From positions 295,410 to 359,409 of the forward strand of contig NW_004457702.1 in assembly GCF_000313135.1 (NCBI RefSeq): a stretch of DNA of 64,000 nt, in the 5' to 3' direction. Each line of letters opens with the position of its first letter. Positions within the stretch are counted from its first letter, which is position 1. The notes below the pieces were generated by a model. The model made no database searches. It worked only from the letters and a program-made list of their open reading frames with translations, and was not told the origin of the DNA. This document shows, one piece after another, positions 45,466-55,412 of the stretch. This stretch comes from Acanthamoeba castellanii str. Neff (taxonomy: Eukaryota > Discosea > Longamoebia > Acanthamoebidae). A program made the position numbers and the translations under genes.

Positions 45466-46928
45466 ATGGCAGCGGCACAGAGAACAGGAGCAGCGCTCGT
45501 GACGGGAGCCAACAAGGGCATCGGGTTTGCCATCGCTGCTCAACTCGCCCGCGCTCGCCCTGACCTCCACGTACCGACGCCCCTTCATTTCATTCAATCA
45601 ACAACAACTCTTTTCTCTGCCTGATTTCGCAATGATTGTATTATATACTTATTTTTCCTTGTGGGTGCGACAGGTGCTGTTGGGGTCGAGGGACTGGGAG
45701 AGGGGTGAAGAGGCGGTGGCCAAGCTCAAGGCCGACGGGGTCCACAATGTGCGCACGCTGCATGTCGACCTCGACGACGAGTCGTCTCTCCACACTGCGG
45801 CCGTGGAGGTCAACAGCGAGTTCGGGGGCCTGGACGTGCTGGTCAACAACGCGGCCGTCGCACTCAAAGGCAACACCTTCACCGAGAGCGATGCCAGGTA
45901 CGTTGGTGTGTGTACGTGCGGCGTGTGCGTGTGTGTGCGTGTGCGTGCGTGTGCAGTGGTGCGTGCGATGCTTATAGTGCTTCGGGATGCACAGAACAAC
46001 GATAGATACCAACTACCACGGCACAAGACACGTATGCTCACGATTCATGCCGTTACTGCGCGACAATGGTACAATAATATTGTCTGCTCGCGTACCTTCA
46101 CACACACACGCGCACAAGCAGTGCAGCAACTCACTTGAGGGCTCGCGTGTGCCGCAGGCCGAGTTGTGAACGTCACCGCGAGAATGGCCTCGCTTTCCAA
46201 GCTTACGGTGCCCACCTTGAAGGCGGCCTTCGCCAAGCCTGACCTGACCCTTGTACGCTGGCCTTGCTTCACCAGTTCATGACCACTACATCTGTGAACC
46301 GGGCTCACTCACGCGACCGACGTACCACAGGAGGAACTCGATGCGTTGATGGAAAAGTTCGTCGCCGATGTGACCCAGGGGCGATACAAGGAGGAGGGCT
46401 GGCCCGCCGGCCCCGGCTACCCCACCGCCCCGTATTGGGTGTCCAAGATTGGTGCGTGCCGCGGTCTATGTGCGATGCCCGGCCTCTGTCATGAGACACC
46501 ACTGACTCGAGAGCCCCTGCAGGCACCAATGCGCTTACTCGCGTGCTGGCCCGCATGGAAGCCAACAATCCGAATAGGTACTCCTCTCTTCCGCCCCGCG
46601 TGTAATCTTGTTCGCTCGTTCACGCTCGGCGCTCTCCGCTGCCGGCAGGTCGGGTGTGTTGGTGAATGCGTGCTGCCCCGGCTTTTGTCGCACCGACCTG
46701 GCCGGTCCCAAGGCTCCTCGCTCACGTGCGCTCTCTCTCTCTTCCTTCTCCCCCCCCCCACATTCTCTGTGTACTGACACGCAGCCGTCGCGATCTATGT
46801 TGTTCGTATTGTGTTGAATAACAACAGCCGAACAGGGAGCCGACGTGGCCGTGTACCTGTCGCTGCTGCCGGCCGAGGCCACCTTCAACGGTCTCCTCTT
46901 TGGCGAGCGCAAGGAGCTCAGCTTCTAG
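45466..46928 (+). CDS. Short-chain dehydrogenase/reductase, carbonyl-reductase type (copy 1)
   Basis: Classical SDR, probably NADPH-dependent. The ATG at 45466 opens MAAAQRTGAALVTGANKGIG; exon 1 ends at 45570 and joins in phase to exon 2 at 45674 (VLLGSRDWERGEEAVAKLKA). Later exons give LDVLVNNAAVALKGN, IDTNYHGTRHVCSRFMPLLR, GRVVNVTARMASLSKL, a catalytic YWVSK (Tyr-x-x-x-Lys) near 46440, NALTRVLARMEA, VLVNACCPGFCRTDLAGPKA and GADVAVYLSLLPAEATFNGL, stopping with a TAG at 46926-46928. The NACCPG(F/W)CRTDMAGPKAPRS segment is typical of CBR1/salutaridine-reductase-like SDRs. NNAG is NNAA here. About seven introns, partly at the same places as the convergent paralog. Confidence 0.88.
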
Positions 46929-47002
46929 AAGAGCAGCTGTCAGGTGTGCCATACACATCGGTGTGTGTTATTTTTTATTTTTCTTTTCTTTTCTTTTCAC
47001 AT
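46929..47002. other. 74-bp convergent intergenic gap between the two SDR genes
   Basis: Contains a T-rich stretch (46970-47000, TTTTTTATTTTTCTTTTC) on plus. The two transcripts presumably overlap or share their 3' end signals here. Confidence 0.6.
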
Positions 47003-48281
47003 TCAGTAGTCGATCTGCTGACGTTCAGCGAAGAAGAGGCCGTTGAAGTGCGAGTCGTGGGGCAGGAGGGCGAGGTAGACGGCCACGTCGGCTCCCTCCT
47101 CAGGCGATCGAGGCGCCTTGGGTCCGGCCATGTCCGTGCGGCACCAGCCCGGGCAGCACGCGTTGATCAGCACGCCCTTCCTGGTAACACGAATCAAGTC
47201 AGTAATTGCGCGTGTGTCGTGTGTCGTGTGTCGTGTGTACCTGGAAGTGTTCTTGGCTTCCTCTCGGGCGACGATGCGGGTGAGGGCATTCACGGCGATC
47301 TTGGAAACGCCGTAGGTGTTGGACGGCCAGCCCTCTGCGGTGAACGTGTCCTTGGCCACATCGCTCGCAAACTTGTCCGCCAGCTTGTCGAGCCCCTCCT
47401 ATACAGGACACCAGAGCGAACACGGTGTGAGAATCACGCCGCACTCGCACTCATTCAAAGCATAGGGAGGAAGAGGAAGAAGGAGAAGAACGTACGAGCG
47501 TGAGGTCCTCGCGGGTGAAGGCCTGTTTCAGAGCGTCGGAGGAGAGCTTGGAGAGCAAGCCGGCGCGCGAGGACACGTTCACGACACGCCCTGTGATGAT
47601 GAAGAAGAAGAAGGCAAAGAGTGAGAATTGAAAGCGAGAAGTGCAATGACAGCGCGATCGTGTAGGCCGTGATGATGAAGGGGCATTGCGTGTGTGTTTC
47701 GCACCATGGTCCCTGATGAGCGGCAGGAAGTGGGTGGTCACGTTCTTGGTGCCGTAGTAGTTGGTGGCCAGCGTGGTCCTCGCTACCTCCTCATTGAACG
47801 CGTTGCCCTTGTAGGCCATGCCAGCGTTGTTCACCAACACGTCCAGCCCTGCGCTCAGCAAATAAATCAATGGAGTAGTGTTTCAAATAATTGTAATAAA
47901 GAGCAAATATAAAGATGTGATCAATTCTCACCTCCATAGGTCTTGGCGACGGTGTCGGCGGCAGTGGTGATGGAGGACTCGTCGTCGAGGTCCAGCTGCA
48001 GCACGCCCACATTGGCCACACCGTCGGCCTTGAGTTGGGCCACCGCCTCCTCACCCCTCGCCAAATCTCTGCTGCCCACCAACACCTGCAGACCACGCAA
48101 CTTATTTCAGCACCACCAAATCTCTTGCAATTCAAGGGGGCTTGAATGAGAATTGAGGCCTAGGTACGTGGAAGTCGGGGCGAGCGCGGGCGAGTTGAGC
48201 AGCGATGGCAAACCCGATGCCCTTGTTGGCTCCCGTCACGAGCGCCACATGACCCGCCTTCTGTCCTACTGCTGTGGCCAT
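47003..48281 (-). CDS. Short-chain dehydrogenase/reductase, carbonyl-reductase type (copy 2)
   Basis: Paralog of the convergent SDR. The ATG at 48281 opens MATAVGQKAGHVALVTGANK then GIGFAIAAQLARARPDFH. Exons follow: VLVGSRDLARGEEAVAQLKA near 48080, LDVLVNNAGMAYKGNAFNEE near 47850, ATNYYGTKNVTTHFLPLIRD, GRVVNVSSRAGLLSKLSSDA near 47590, a catalytic YGVSK near 47300, NALTRIVAREEAKN, VLINACCPGWCRTDMAGPKA and VAVYLALLPHDSHFNGLFF, ending with a TGA at 47003-47005. Unlike copy 1 it has the canonical NNAG. The YGVSK and NALTR segments are fused in one exon here but split by an intron in copy 1. Likely substrate: carbonyl compounds or quinones, not determinable from sequence. A TATA-like and a CCAAT element precede it. 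Confidence 0.9.
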
Positions 48282-48320
48282 ATTGTTGTGGTGTTGTGTG
48301 TGTTGACAGTGTTTTGTTGT

Positions 48321-48352
48321 ATTGGCTGTGGGCGGTCAGGGGCTTTTTTATG
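48321..48352 (-). promoter_or_regulatory. TATA-like and CCAAT elements upstream of SDR copy 2
   Basis: Minus-strand CATAAAAAAGC (48342-48352) about 61 bp before the ATG, and CCAAT (48321-48325) closer to it. It resembles the CATAAAAGC element of the hydrolase gene at 11175. Pattern-based only. Confidence 0.5.
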
Positions 48353-48633
48353 TGCCCCGGCACGCGGCGAAAGCGGCATAGCGGCGAAATGTCCATCAAG
48401 GCCGAGCTATGCAGCTTTGTGGGGCGTGCGTGTGGCCACCTCGTTGAAGGGTTAGGGGGTGGGACACTTGTTGCAGCCGCAATGGTTGGGGTGGCGCGGA
48501 GTTCAACCACGGTTGCTGGGCGCGCAGGCTTAGTTTGCACCAATCCCACCAGCTCTTGCCAAACGTTCATTTTAAAATCTTCATTTGGCGGCGAGAGCAC
48601 ACAGAAGCCGCGCACGAGAGAACACGCACGAAG

Positions 48634-51600
48634 ATGGACGTGGACCCCACGCCTCGAAACCCCACAGGTACGCCTGAGGCTGTCACAATTGTCTGTCAGG
48701 CTTTCGTTTTCGTTCAAGGTGGTGAGTTTCGTTCTTCGTTCTTCCAGGGAGACAAATCAAGGCTTTGGCAAACTTGGTTTTTTTTATTTTGACGTCTCCA
48801 CTCTTGATTTTTATTAAAAAGAACATTAGTTAGTAATATAGATTTAGAGTAATCAATATACGAACAACGAAATCTGGCACTCCCCAGCACTGTTTCTCGC
48901 CGCGAGGAGTTGTGCCGCAACATTATTGCTATTTTTATTTCTCCGTTTGCTGTTGGTGGCTGCTCTGCGCCTTTTTATCTTTTGTTCTTGCCATTGCCCT
49001 CTCCTGCTGCCTCTCCCAAGACCCAATGCGCTGCTGGCGTGCGGCTGCATCTGGCGAAACTGTCACCGTTGCTGCCCGTCGTGTTTCAACCGTGAGCGAC
49101 GACGCTGACCACTACAGTCGTGACGACCCTGGCCGCGGTGGGGACGTGACCATAGAGGCGCACAGGATGTGGACGTCCACCAAGCTCATGGGCGATTGGC
49201 CCGTGAAGGAACTGTGCCCCTACGTGGCCCTCTCTTCCGACGCCTCGACGGCGTACATTCACCAGGAACGAGCCATATTCGCACTCTCTGTCGGTATACC
49301 CCCCCCCCGGTAAAGAGCGAAGAAGAGCGAAGACGACGAATTTAAAGTCCGACGTCGAGCCTTGGCTGACGCGTTGTGTTTGGCGCGATCTTTTTTTTGT
49401 GTGAGGGCAGACGACAGCCAGTGGCGACGCTTGCCATTGCCCAAGTCGATCAGCGACGCGCCCTACCAGAGCATCGAGGGGCTGTTCATGTACGACCAGC
49501 TGCTGCACGTGCTAATCGAAAAGCGAGAGGGCAAGACGGCCTTGCAAATCTACGACCCCGGTACGCTCGCTCTATTGTTCCCCCACCCCCTCTGGTGTAC
49601 CGAGAGAGTGCTCACAGGGCGGTACTGTGGGTGTGTGCGTGGTGGTCCCACAAAGCCACGGGAAAGTGGGACGGTCCCATCACCATCAAGAAGAAGATGT
49701 GGTGCACCAGCCTTACGCGATGCGGAAGCAAGGTATATCCTGCATGCCTTGGTGACCAACATGGCCCCAGTTCACTGCTCACGATATCCCTTCTTGGGTC
49801 CCCCCCAGGTGTACAGCGTTGATTCGTGGGACGGGGCAGTCAATGTGCTCGATCTAGGTACAAAACTCCTCCACACACCCACACACACCCACACCCACAC
49901 ACCCACACCCACACACCCACACACACGATTCACAATAATGTTAGCGCAATCGCGCCGATTGAGCTGACCGTCTGTTTTTGCGTGTGTGGCCGTGATGAAC
50001 AACCAACAGCGGCCAAGAATGCGTACAAGTGGCAAACGCTGACGAAGGAGGAGAACGAGCTCCTTAAGAACCTGGGCTCCTTTTCGCTGACCGCCTACCG
50101 CCAGCGCCTCTATCTCTTCGGCGGAAAGAAGGGCGCGACCGAGGGTTCCAACGATCTCTACTGGTACCTTCTCTCTCTTTTCCGTTATTTTTATTTATTT
50201 ATTTATTTCCTCTTTAAATTTGAATTTATTTTATTTATTTTATTCATGGAGAATCTCTATTTTTTGACATTTTTCTCATTTTTATTCTCTTGTGTGCAGT
50301 TTTGACCTGAAAAAGCAGCTCTGGTCCAAGGTGCCGGTGAAGGGCGACGTGCCTCCGCCACGGTACGTGCCACACAGCAATGCACTCAATCATGTGCAGA
50401 TGGCCGTTCATCGGCCACTGTCGGGTGGGACTGACTTCTGGTCGGCGGTGACTTGGCCGTGGGGGCAGATGGGGTCATTCGGCGGCGTTGGTGGGCGGCA
50501 GCTTCTACATCTTTGGAGGCATCAACTCGATGGCCAACCTCAACGACATCTACCAGTTCGATATCAGTACGTGTGCAATCCACTTCCCCCCCCCCAAGCC
50601 CCCCTTGGCTCTGGGCTTTGCTGCATTGTTGACTTTAATTTCAATTCGCAGGGAGGAGGCGGTGGCGGGCCGTGGACGCGCTGTGTCCGCCGCCCAACGG
50701 CAAATGCAGCAGCGCCGCCTGGATCAGCGATGGTACACACAGCGTGACTCCTATGAGCCTGTGCGGTGGCGAGAATTTTAACTCCGACACGCGGATTATA
50801 AAAGACACGTTGTACAGGGTCGCCATCAAGACGCACCCGCACAACGACGTGCTCTACGCGCTCGACCTCGAGACGGACGATGGAAGCGACGACGAGGAGC
50901 TCATCGAGGCCCTGCAGAAGACGGTCAAGCAGATGCAGAAGGGGCTGAAGAAGGAGGCCAAGAAGATGAAGGACGACATGCAGAAGATGCGCGACGACAT
51001 CAACAAGAAGCACGCCAAGGACATCAAGAAGCTGAAGAAGCAGATCGCGGCCCACGATCGCGGGCGAGTGCTCGCCGAGGAGGAGATCGTCGAGAAGATC
51101 CACAAGCAGCTCGAGGAGGAGGCCATCCGCAAGGAGCACCAGCGCGAAGACGCCCAGTCGATGATCATCACGTCGACCGTCGACGACGAAGACGAACATC
51201 TGCGATCGGGCGGCAGCTGCGTCGGCACCAGGATGGGAGGCGAACGCGAGGAGATACTGAAGGAGGTGGACGAGCTGCTCAGCGAGGAGCTGGAGGAGGT
51301 GCGACGAGAGCTGCGCGAGGAGTTCGACGAGACCCGAGGCCAGCTGATGGAGGCCATCGAGTCTCTCCAGACGAACGTCGGCGACAGCCAGAAGAAGCAG
51401 GAAAAGAGCGAAAGCGAAGCGAAAGAGAAGGAAAAGAGCGAAGAAGAGATGACGGAGATGAAAGTCTTGCTCGAGGCGCTCAAGGACGAAGTCGCACGAC
51501 TCAAGGGCGAAGTCGCCCAGTTGCGGACTGAGAAGGCCGCCAACGCGGTTCGCACCCCGCAGCGCGAAGCGAGTGTGGCCACACAGCCGCCCGAACCCGT

Positions 51601-53219
51601 GGCCGCCAGCCTTCGGTACGAACCAGCCATGTCGTATTTTTCTGTGCCTCCATGCCCTGACACCCAAACAAAACGCACAAACGCTTCAGAAGTGACATCG
51701 ATTTGGTGCGCGTGATGAGCCTGCTGGGCATCTCGCCGACCCAGACCGTGCTCGACCAGCGGGAGATCGATTGGAAGAACGCCAAGCTCATCGGCAATGG
51801 TGCGAGTGCCATTTTCTTTTTTTTATCATTTGATTTTGTTATTTATTTATTATTATTGGTTCCGCCCAGGCTGCACTCACGCGGGTTTGCGGGCAAAACA
51901 GGAGCGTTCGGGCACACCAAGGTGTTCCAGACGCGGTGGCGCGGGATCGAATGCGCGGTGAAGCGGGTCAAGAAGGACTCCCTCAGCCTGGCTGACCTCC
52001 GGGCCATCCAAACCGAGATTGACACCGTCAGGTGAGACACGACACACGCACACACGCGCGCGCGCACACACACACACGTACCACACACGCACACACACGA
52101 CACACACGACACACACGACACGCACGACACGCGCGCGCGCACACACACACGTACCACACACGCACACACACGACACACACGCGCGCACCATCGCACACGC
52201 GGCTTACTCACCACTCGTCTGTTTCCGCCTTGTAGCAAGGCGGCGGGGCTGCACCCGCACGTGGCCTATGTCTATGGCACATGTGACCCGCCCGAGGGCG
52301 GCATCGGTATCGTCATGGAGGTACACCACCAGCGCTGCACGCATACGCACGACACGCACGACACGCCCGACTCGCACGCAACACGCGCATGCAACTCGCC
52401 AGTGTGCACTAAACACAACAAAAAATGAATGACTGAAACAGTTGGCGCACTATGGAAGCGTTCGCGACCTGCTGGTGCGACACACCCGGTTGCCCATGGC
52501 GCTGCTCCTCTCTTTCGCTATCGACGCCGCCGAGGGCCTGCAGTTCCTGCACGCCCACCACATTCCGCACAAGAACATTGCCGGTACTGCCACCTTAAGC
52601 CGCGAGCGGACGACCACTCACCGATAAACCCCTTGGACTGACCGGTCTGCTGCGCAGCTGCGAGCGTGATGGTCTCTCACGGAATGCGGGGAATGCTCTC
52701 CGACTTCGGCCTGACCAGGGTCAACGCGCACACGCGGGTATCGTGCACTTGCGTAGCACTCGGAGGTAAAAAACAGCAAAATTTAATAACAAAGGTGTTG
52801 CGTTGCAGTGGATGGCACCCGAGGTGATGCCCGTCAATGTGGTCAGCCCTCTGCCAGAGGTAACTCGCCCCGCACACGACACGACACGACACGACACGAC
52901 CAACGACACGACACGACACACACGCACGACACACGGCGCACACATGTAAGATTGTGACTGACGCGAAAAAAAAAAACGGAAACGTTTTAAGGCAACGAGT
53001 GCCGCGTGGATGAAGGCCGACGTGTGGGCATTCGGCGTCTTCCTATGGGAGATCTGCACGGGCCAGCTGCTGCGCCCGTGGCAGGGCTCCAACGACGCGC
53101 AGGTCCTCACCGCCGTCCGCAACCAGGGCAAGTGCCTGGTCGTGCCCGACGAGAGCCACGCGACCCTCAAAAACATCATCCAATGCTGCTGGCGAAGAGA
53201 CCCCTCACAAAGGTTCACA

Positions 53220-53257
<38 letters not shown>

Positions 53258-54521
53258 CACACACACACACACGACACACACACGACACACGACACACCCG
53301 CACACACACGACGTTCACCTATTGTGTGAACACAGGCCCTCGCCCGAGGAGTTGGTGGATTCGCTGCGCAGGCTGCGCCAGAAGACCGACGGTGAAGGTT
53401 CGCTGACGACCAGGATCGAACCGCTGATCCAGCCGCTCGCGGCGACGGCGAGCGAGAGGCCGGGCGCAGGCTTCGGGTCTTCGCCCTTCGCTTCGCTGGG
53501 CTCGCAGGGCTCGTCGACCACCTCGCCCGCGTCGGCCTCGTCGTCGGACGCCTACACGGCCAACCAGTCGGCGTGGATCACCTCGCGGCTCAAGCAGGAG
53601 TGGCGCAAGTCCAGCCCGGTCCCTCACAGCCCGCGGGCTCACGTTCTCGACGTCAGCGGCGGCGGCGGCGGCGGCGGCGGCGCTGACTCGTCGTCGACAT
53701 TGTCTGGGTCGCCATCGCTTAGGGGGTCGACAACGACGACTACGACGACGCACGGCGAGGCCATCAACGCCATCAATCGGTCGGTGGCGGCTGCGGACAC
53801 GTCATCATCGGTCGACAAGAAGTCGCAGCTGGGCCGCTCGCGAGTCGACGCCAGCGCCGGCAAGACCCGGAAGCCGCAGCAGACCAGCGACGAGCCGGCG
53901 GCTTCGACTTCGGTGGCTACCACGGCGGCGGCGGCAGCCAACAATCGAACCACCCTGGCTGGCGGCAGCAGCCGGGGCAGCTCGCCGTCGCTGTCGTCGT
54001 CGTCAGGCTCGCCCGTCTACGTGCCCTCGTTCCCCTCGCTCAGCTCCAGTAGCCGCAACCGATCGCGGTCCAGCTCGCTGTCGTCGCACTCGTCGGCGTC
54101 GCCGCCCGCGCCTCCTCCGGCTGTCGTCGACGACGCGCCGGCCACGGCGGCGCCCACCTGGCATCAGCCGTCGCCGCTCACACTGTCGCTCCGATCGTCG
54201 GACGCCGGGCTCGACTCGAGCTCATCATCGCACACATCGTCGGACTCATCGCCGCCTCCGGCCCGCCGCAACAATGCGGCCTACTCACCTCTGCCTTCGT
54301 TCTCCACTTTCTCTTCGCTTCATTCTTCGACCGACGGCGAAGATGGAGGCGGGAGCGGTGTCGGCGGGAGTCGCGGGCCGCGCAGCGCGCTTTCGCTGTC
54401 GGTCACGTCGCTCAACTCGTCGGCGAGTTCGCTGCAGGACGAGCCGCCGTCGCCTCCCCACTCGCCCGCCGCTTCGCGCAGGCCCCTCTTCTCACCTCTC
54501 CCCACCCGCCTCTTTGAGTAG
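48634..54521 (+). CDS. Kelch-repeat / coiled-coil / tyrosine-kinase-like pseudokinase with Ser-rich tail
   Basis: The ATG at 48634 opens a short exon (MDVDPTPRNPT) joining in phase to one starting near 49021. Kelch units follow: IEAHRMWTSTKLMGDWPVKE, SLTAYRQRLYLFGGKK, LWSKVPVKGDVPPPR and ALVGGSFYIFGGINSMANLN. Exons about 50820-51630 encode a 250-residue charged coiled coil (KQMQKGLKKEAKKMKDDMQK and EVARLKGEVAQLRTEKAANA). The kinase fold spans about 51710-53380: glycine loop IGNGAFGHTKVF (joined across an intron), β3 Lys in CAVKRVKK, EIDTV helix C, GGIGIVMEQLAHYGSVRDLL, catalytic loop HKNIAAASVMV, LSDFGLTRV, WMAPEV, ADVWAFGVFLWEICTGQLL and CCWRRDPSQRPSPEELV. The loop lacks the HRD Asp (Asn instead) and the metal Asn (Ser instead), so catalysis is unlikely. 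The last 380 residues are Ser/Pro/Thr-rich. Stop at 54519-54521. Confidence 0.82.
49872..49925. repeat. (CACACC/CACACA)n repeat in Kelch-pseudokinase intron
   Basis: Mixed CCCACA and CACACA units, about 50 bp. Confidence 0.85.
52031..52177. repeat. Compound CA/CG/CACGA repeat in Kelch-pseudokinase intron
   Basis: AC runs, CG runs and CACACGA units, with a near-duplicate of about 60 bp (CGCGCGCACACACACACGTACC occurs twice, near 52057 and 52133). Confidence 0.88.
53218..53301. repeat. (AC)n with CACGA units in Kelch-pseudokinase intron
   Basis: AC tract interrupted by ACGAC at increasing frequency toward the 3' side. Confidence 0.9.
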
Positions 54522-54871
54522 CCGCCACGATTTTCATTTTTGTAACTAAATTTAATGTTGTCACAAAATAAAACGAAAAAGTCAGCGGAAAAGAGCGTTG
54601 CTTTTTAACTGCTGCTGCACGCGGATTGGTTGGCTCAATGTTTGATCCTCAGGGCTTAAGATCAAATGTCGGTGAACAAGGCGCAGGCGAAAGACCAACC
54701 AGAGTTCACCCAAGCCTGGCTAGCCTGGTCACCACCGCCCGCCACCCAGTCGATCCCCCTTTACATCCTCCTTGCCTTAAAAAGGGGCCAACAGCGTATG
54801 ATCACAATCACCTTCTTCTTCGCCCCTACCAAGTGACTCATCGCCAACCACTACCACTACTCTCTTCAAAC
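54522..54871. other. Intergenic region upstream of the secreted peptide gene
   Basis: About 350 bp. AATAAAA at about 54566 is a plausible polyadenylation signal for the Kelch-pseudokinase gene. A CCTTAAAAAGG box (54775-54785) precedes the peptide gene. No further gene. Confidence 0.5.
54775..54785 (+). promoter_or_regulatory. TATA/CArG-like box upstream of the secreted peptide gene
   Basis: CCTTAAAAAGG lies about 87 bp before the ATG at 54872, followed by a pyrimidine-rich leader. It could act as a TATA element or resemble a serum-response (CArG) box with one extra base. Pattern only. Confidence 0.45.
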
Positions 54872-55221
54872 ATGAAGTTCTCCGCTGCCCTGTTGCTGCT
54901 CGCCTGCCTGTGCTTCACCGCCACCGTTCTGGCTTCTGATGACCTGGACAAGAGAGGAGACGGGTGCGCCACCATCATCCTCACCCTGAGCACTGCCCAA
55001 CGCCACCTAACAATGTTGTTCGTTCACCAGAACCGTCGTGGTGCCCCAGACCGTAGTGGCTGCTCCTGCTGTCCAAACGGTGCGTTTGGCCCCACCTTCT
55101 CCCCTACGTGCAGGCTCAGCTCACACCACCCGCCCAAACTCTGCAGGTGCCCCAGAAGCAGGTCATTGTAGCCGCGACCAGCTCGGCCTCATCGCTGGCG
55201 CCTTTCCACCTGGCCTGGTGA
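54872..55221 (+). CDS. 71-residue secreted Val/Gln/Ala-rich peptide
   Basis: Three exons, 54872-54963, 55031-55079 and 55147-55221, join in phase (216 nt) across two introns of 67 bp each with CAG acceptors. The product has a clear signal peptide (MKFSAALLLLACLCFTATVL then AS) and an acidic/dibasic DDLDKR that resembles a Kex2-type cleavage site. The mature part contains two related segments, VVVPQTVVAAPAVQ and VPQKQVIVAA, and a short end, SSLAPFHLAW. Read without splicing, a different, Cys/Arg-rich 99-residue frame results; the spliced version is favoured because it makes an internally repetitive, cysteine-free product. Family unknown. An extracellular or cyst-wall role is only a guess. Confidence 0.55.
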
Positions 55222-55412
55222 ACAGGAGCCACAACCACGCTGGCCGGCGGGCACAAAGCGCTCTCGGTTCGCTTTGCCGCCGGTGAAAGAAAGCACTAAA
55301 AAAAAAATGCACCACTTGCCACAAGCGACGGTCAGCTTGGAAATAGAAAGAATAAGATAATAATTAATAAGAATCATAATAATAACAGCAGATAATGAGC
55401 AAAAAGACATAA
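55222..55412. other. Convergent 3' region, secreted peptide / PP2C
   Basis: AT-rich 190 bp with AATAAGA/AATAATAA elements usable as 3' end signals on both strands. No gene. Confidence 0.5.

Noticed and set aside
45149..45478. 109-codon minus frame upstream of MSH2
   Set aside because: Ordinary composition but no family, in a promoter-sized divergent gap.
50564..51667. 367-codon minus-strand frame rich in Leu
   Set aside because: Antisense of the Lys/Glu coiled coil, which yields Leu/Phe-rich shadows.
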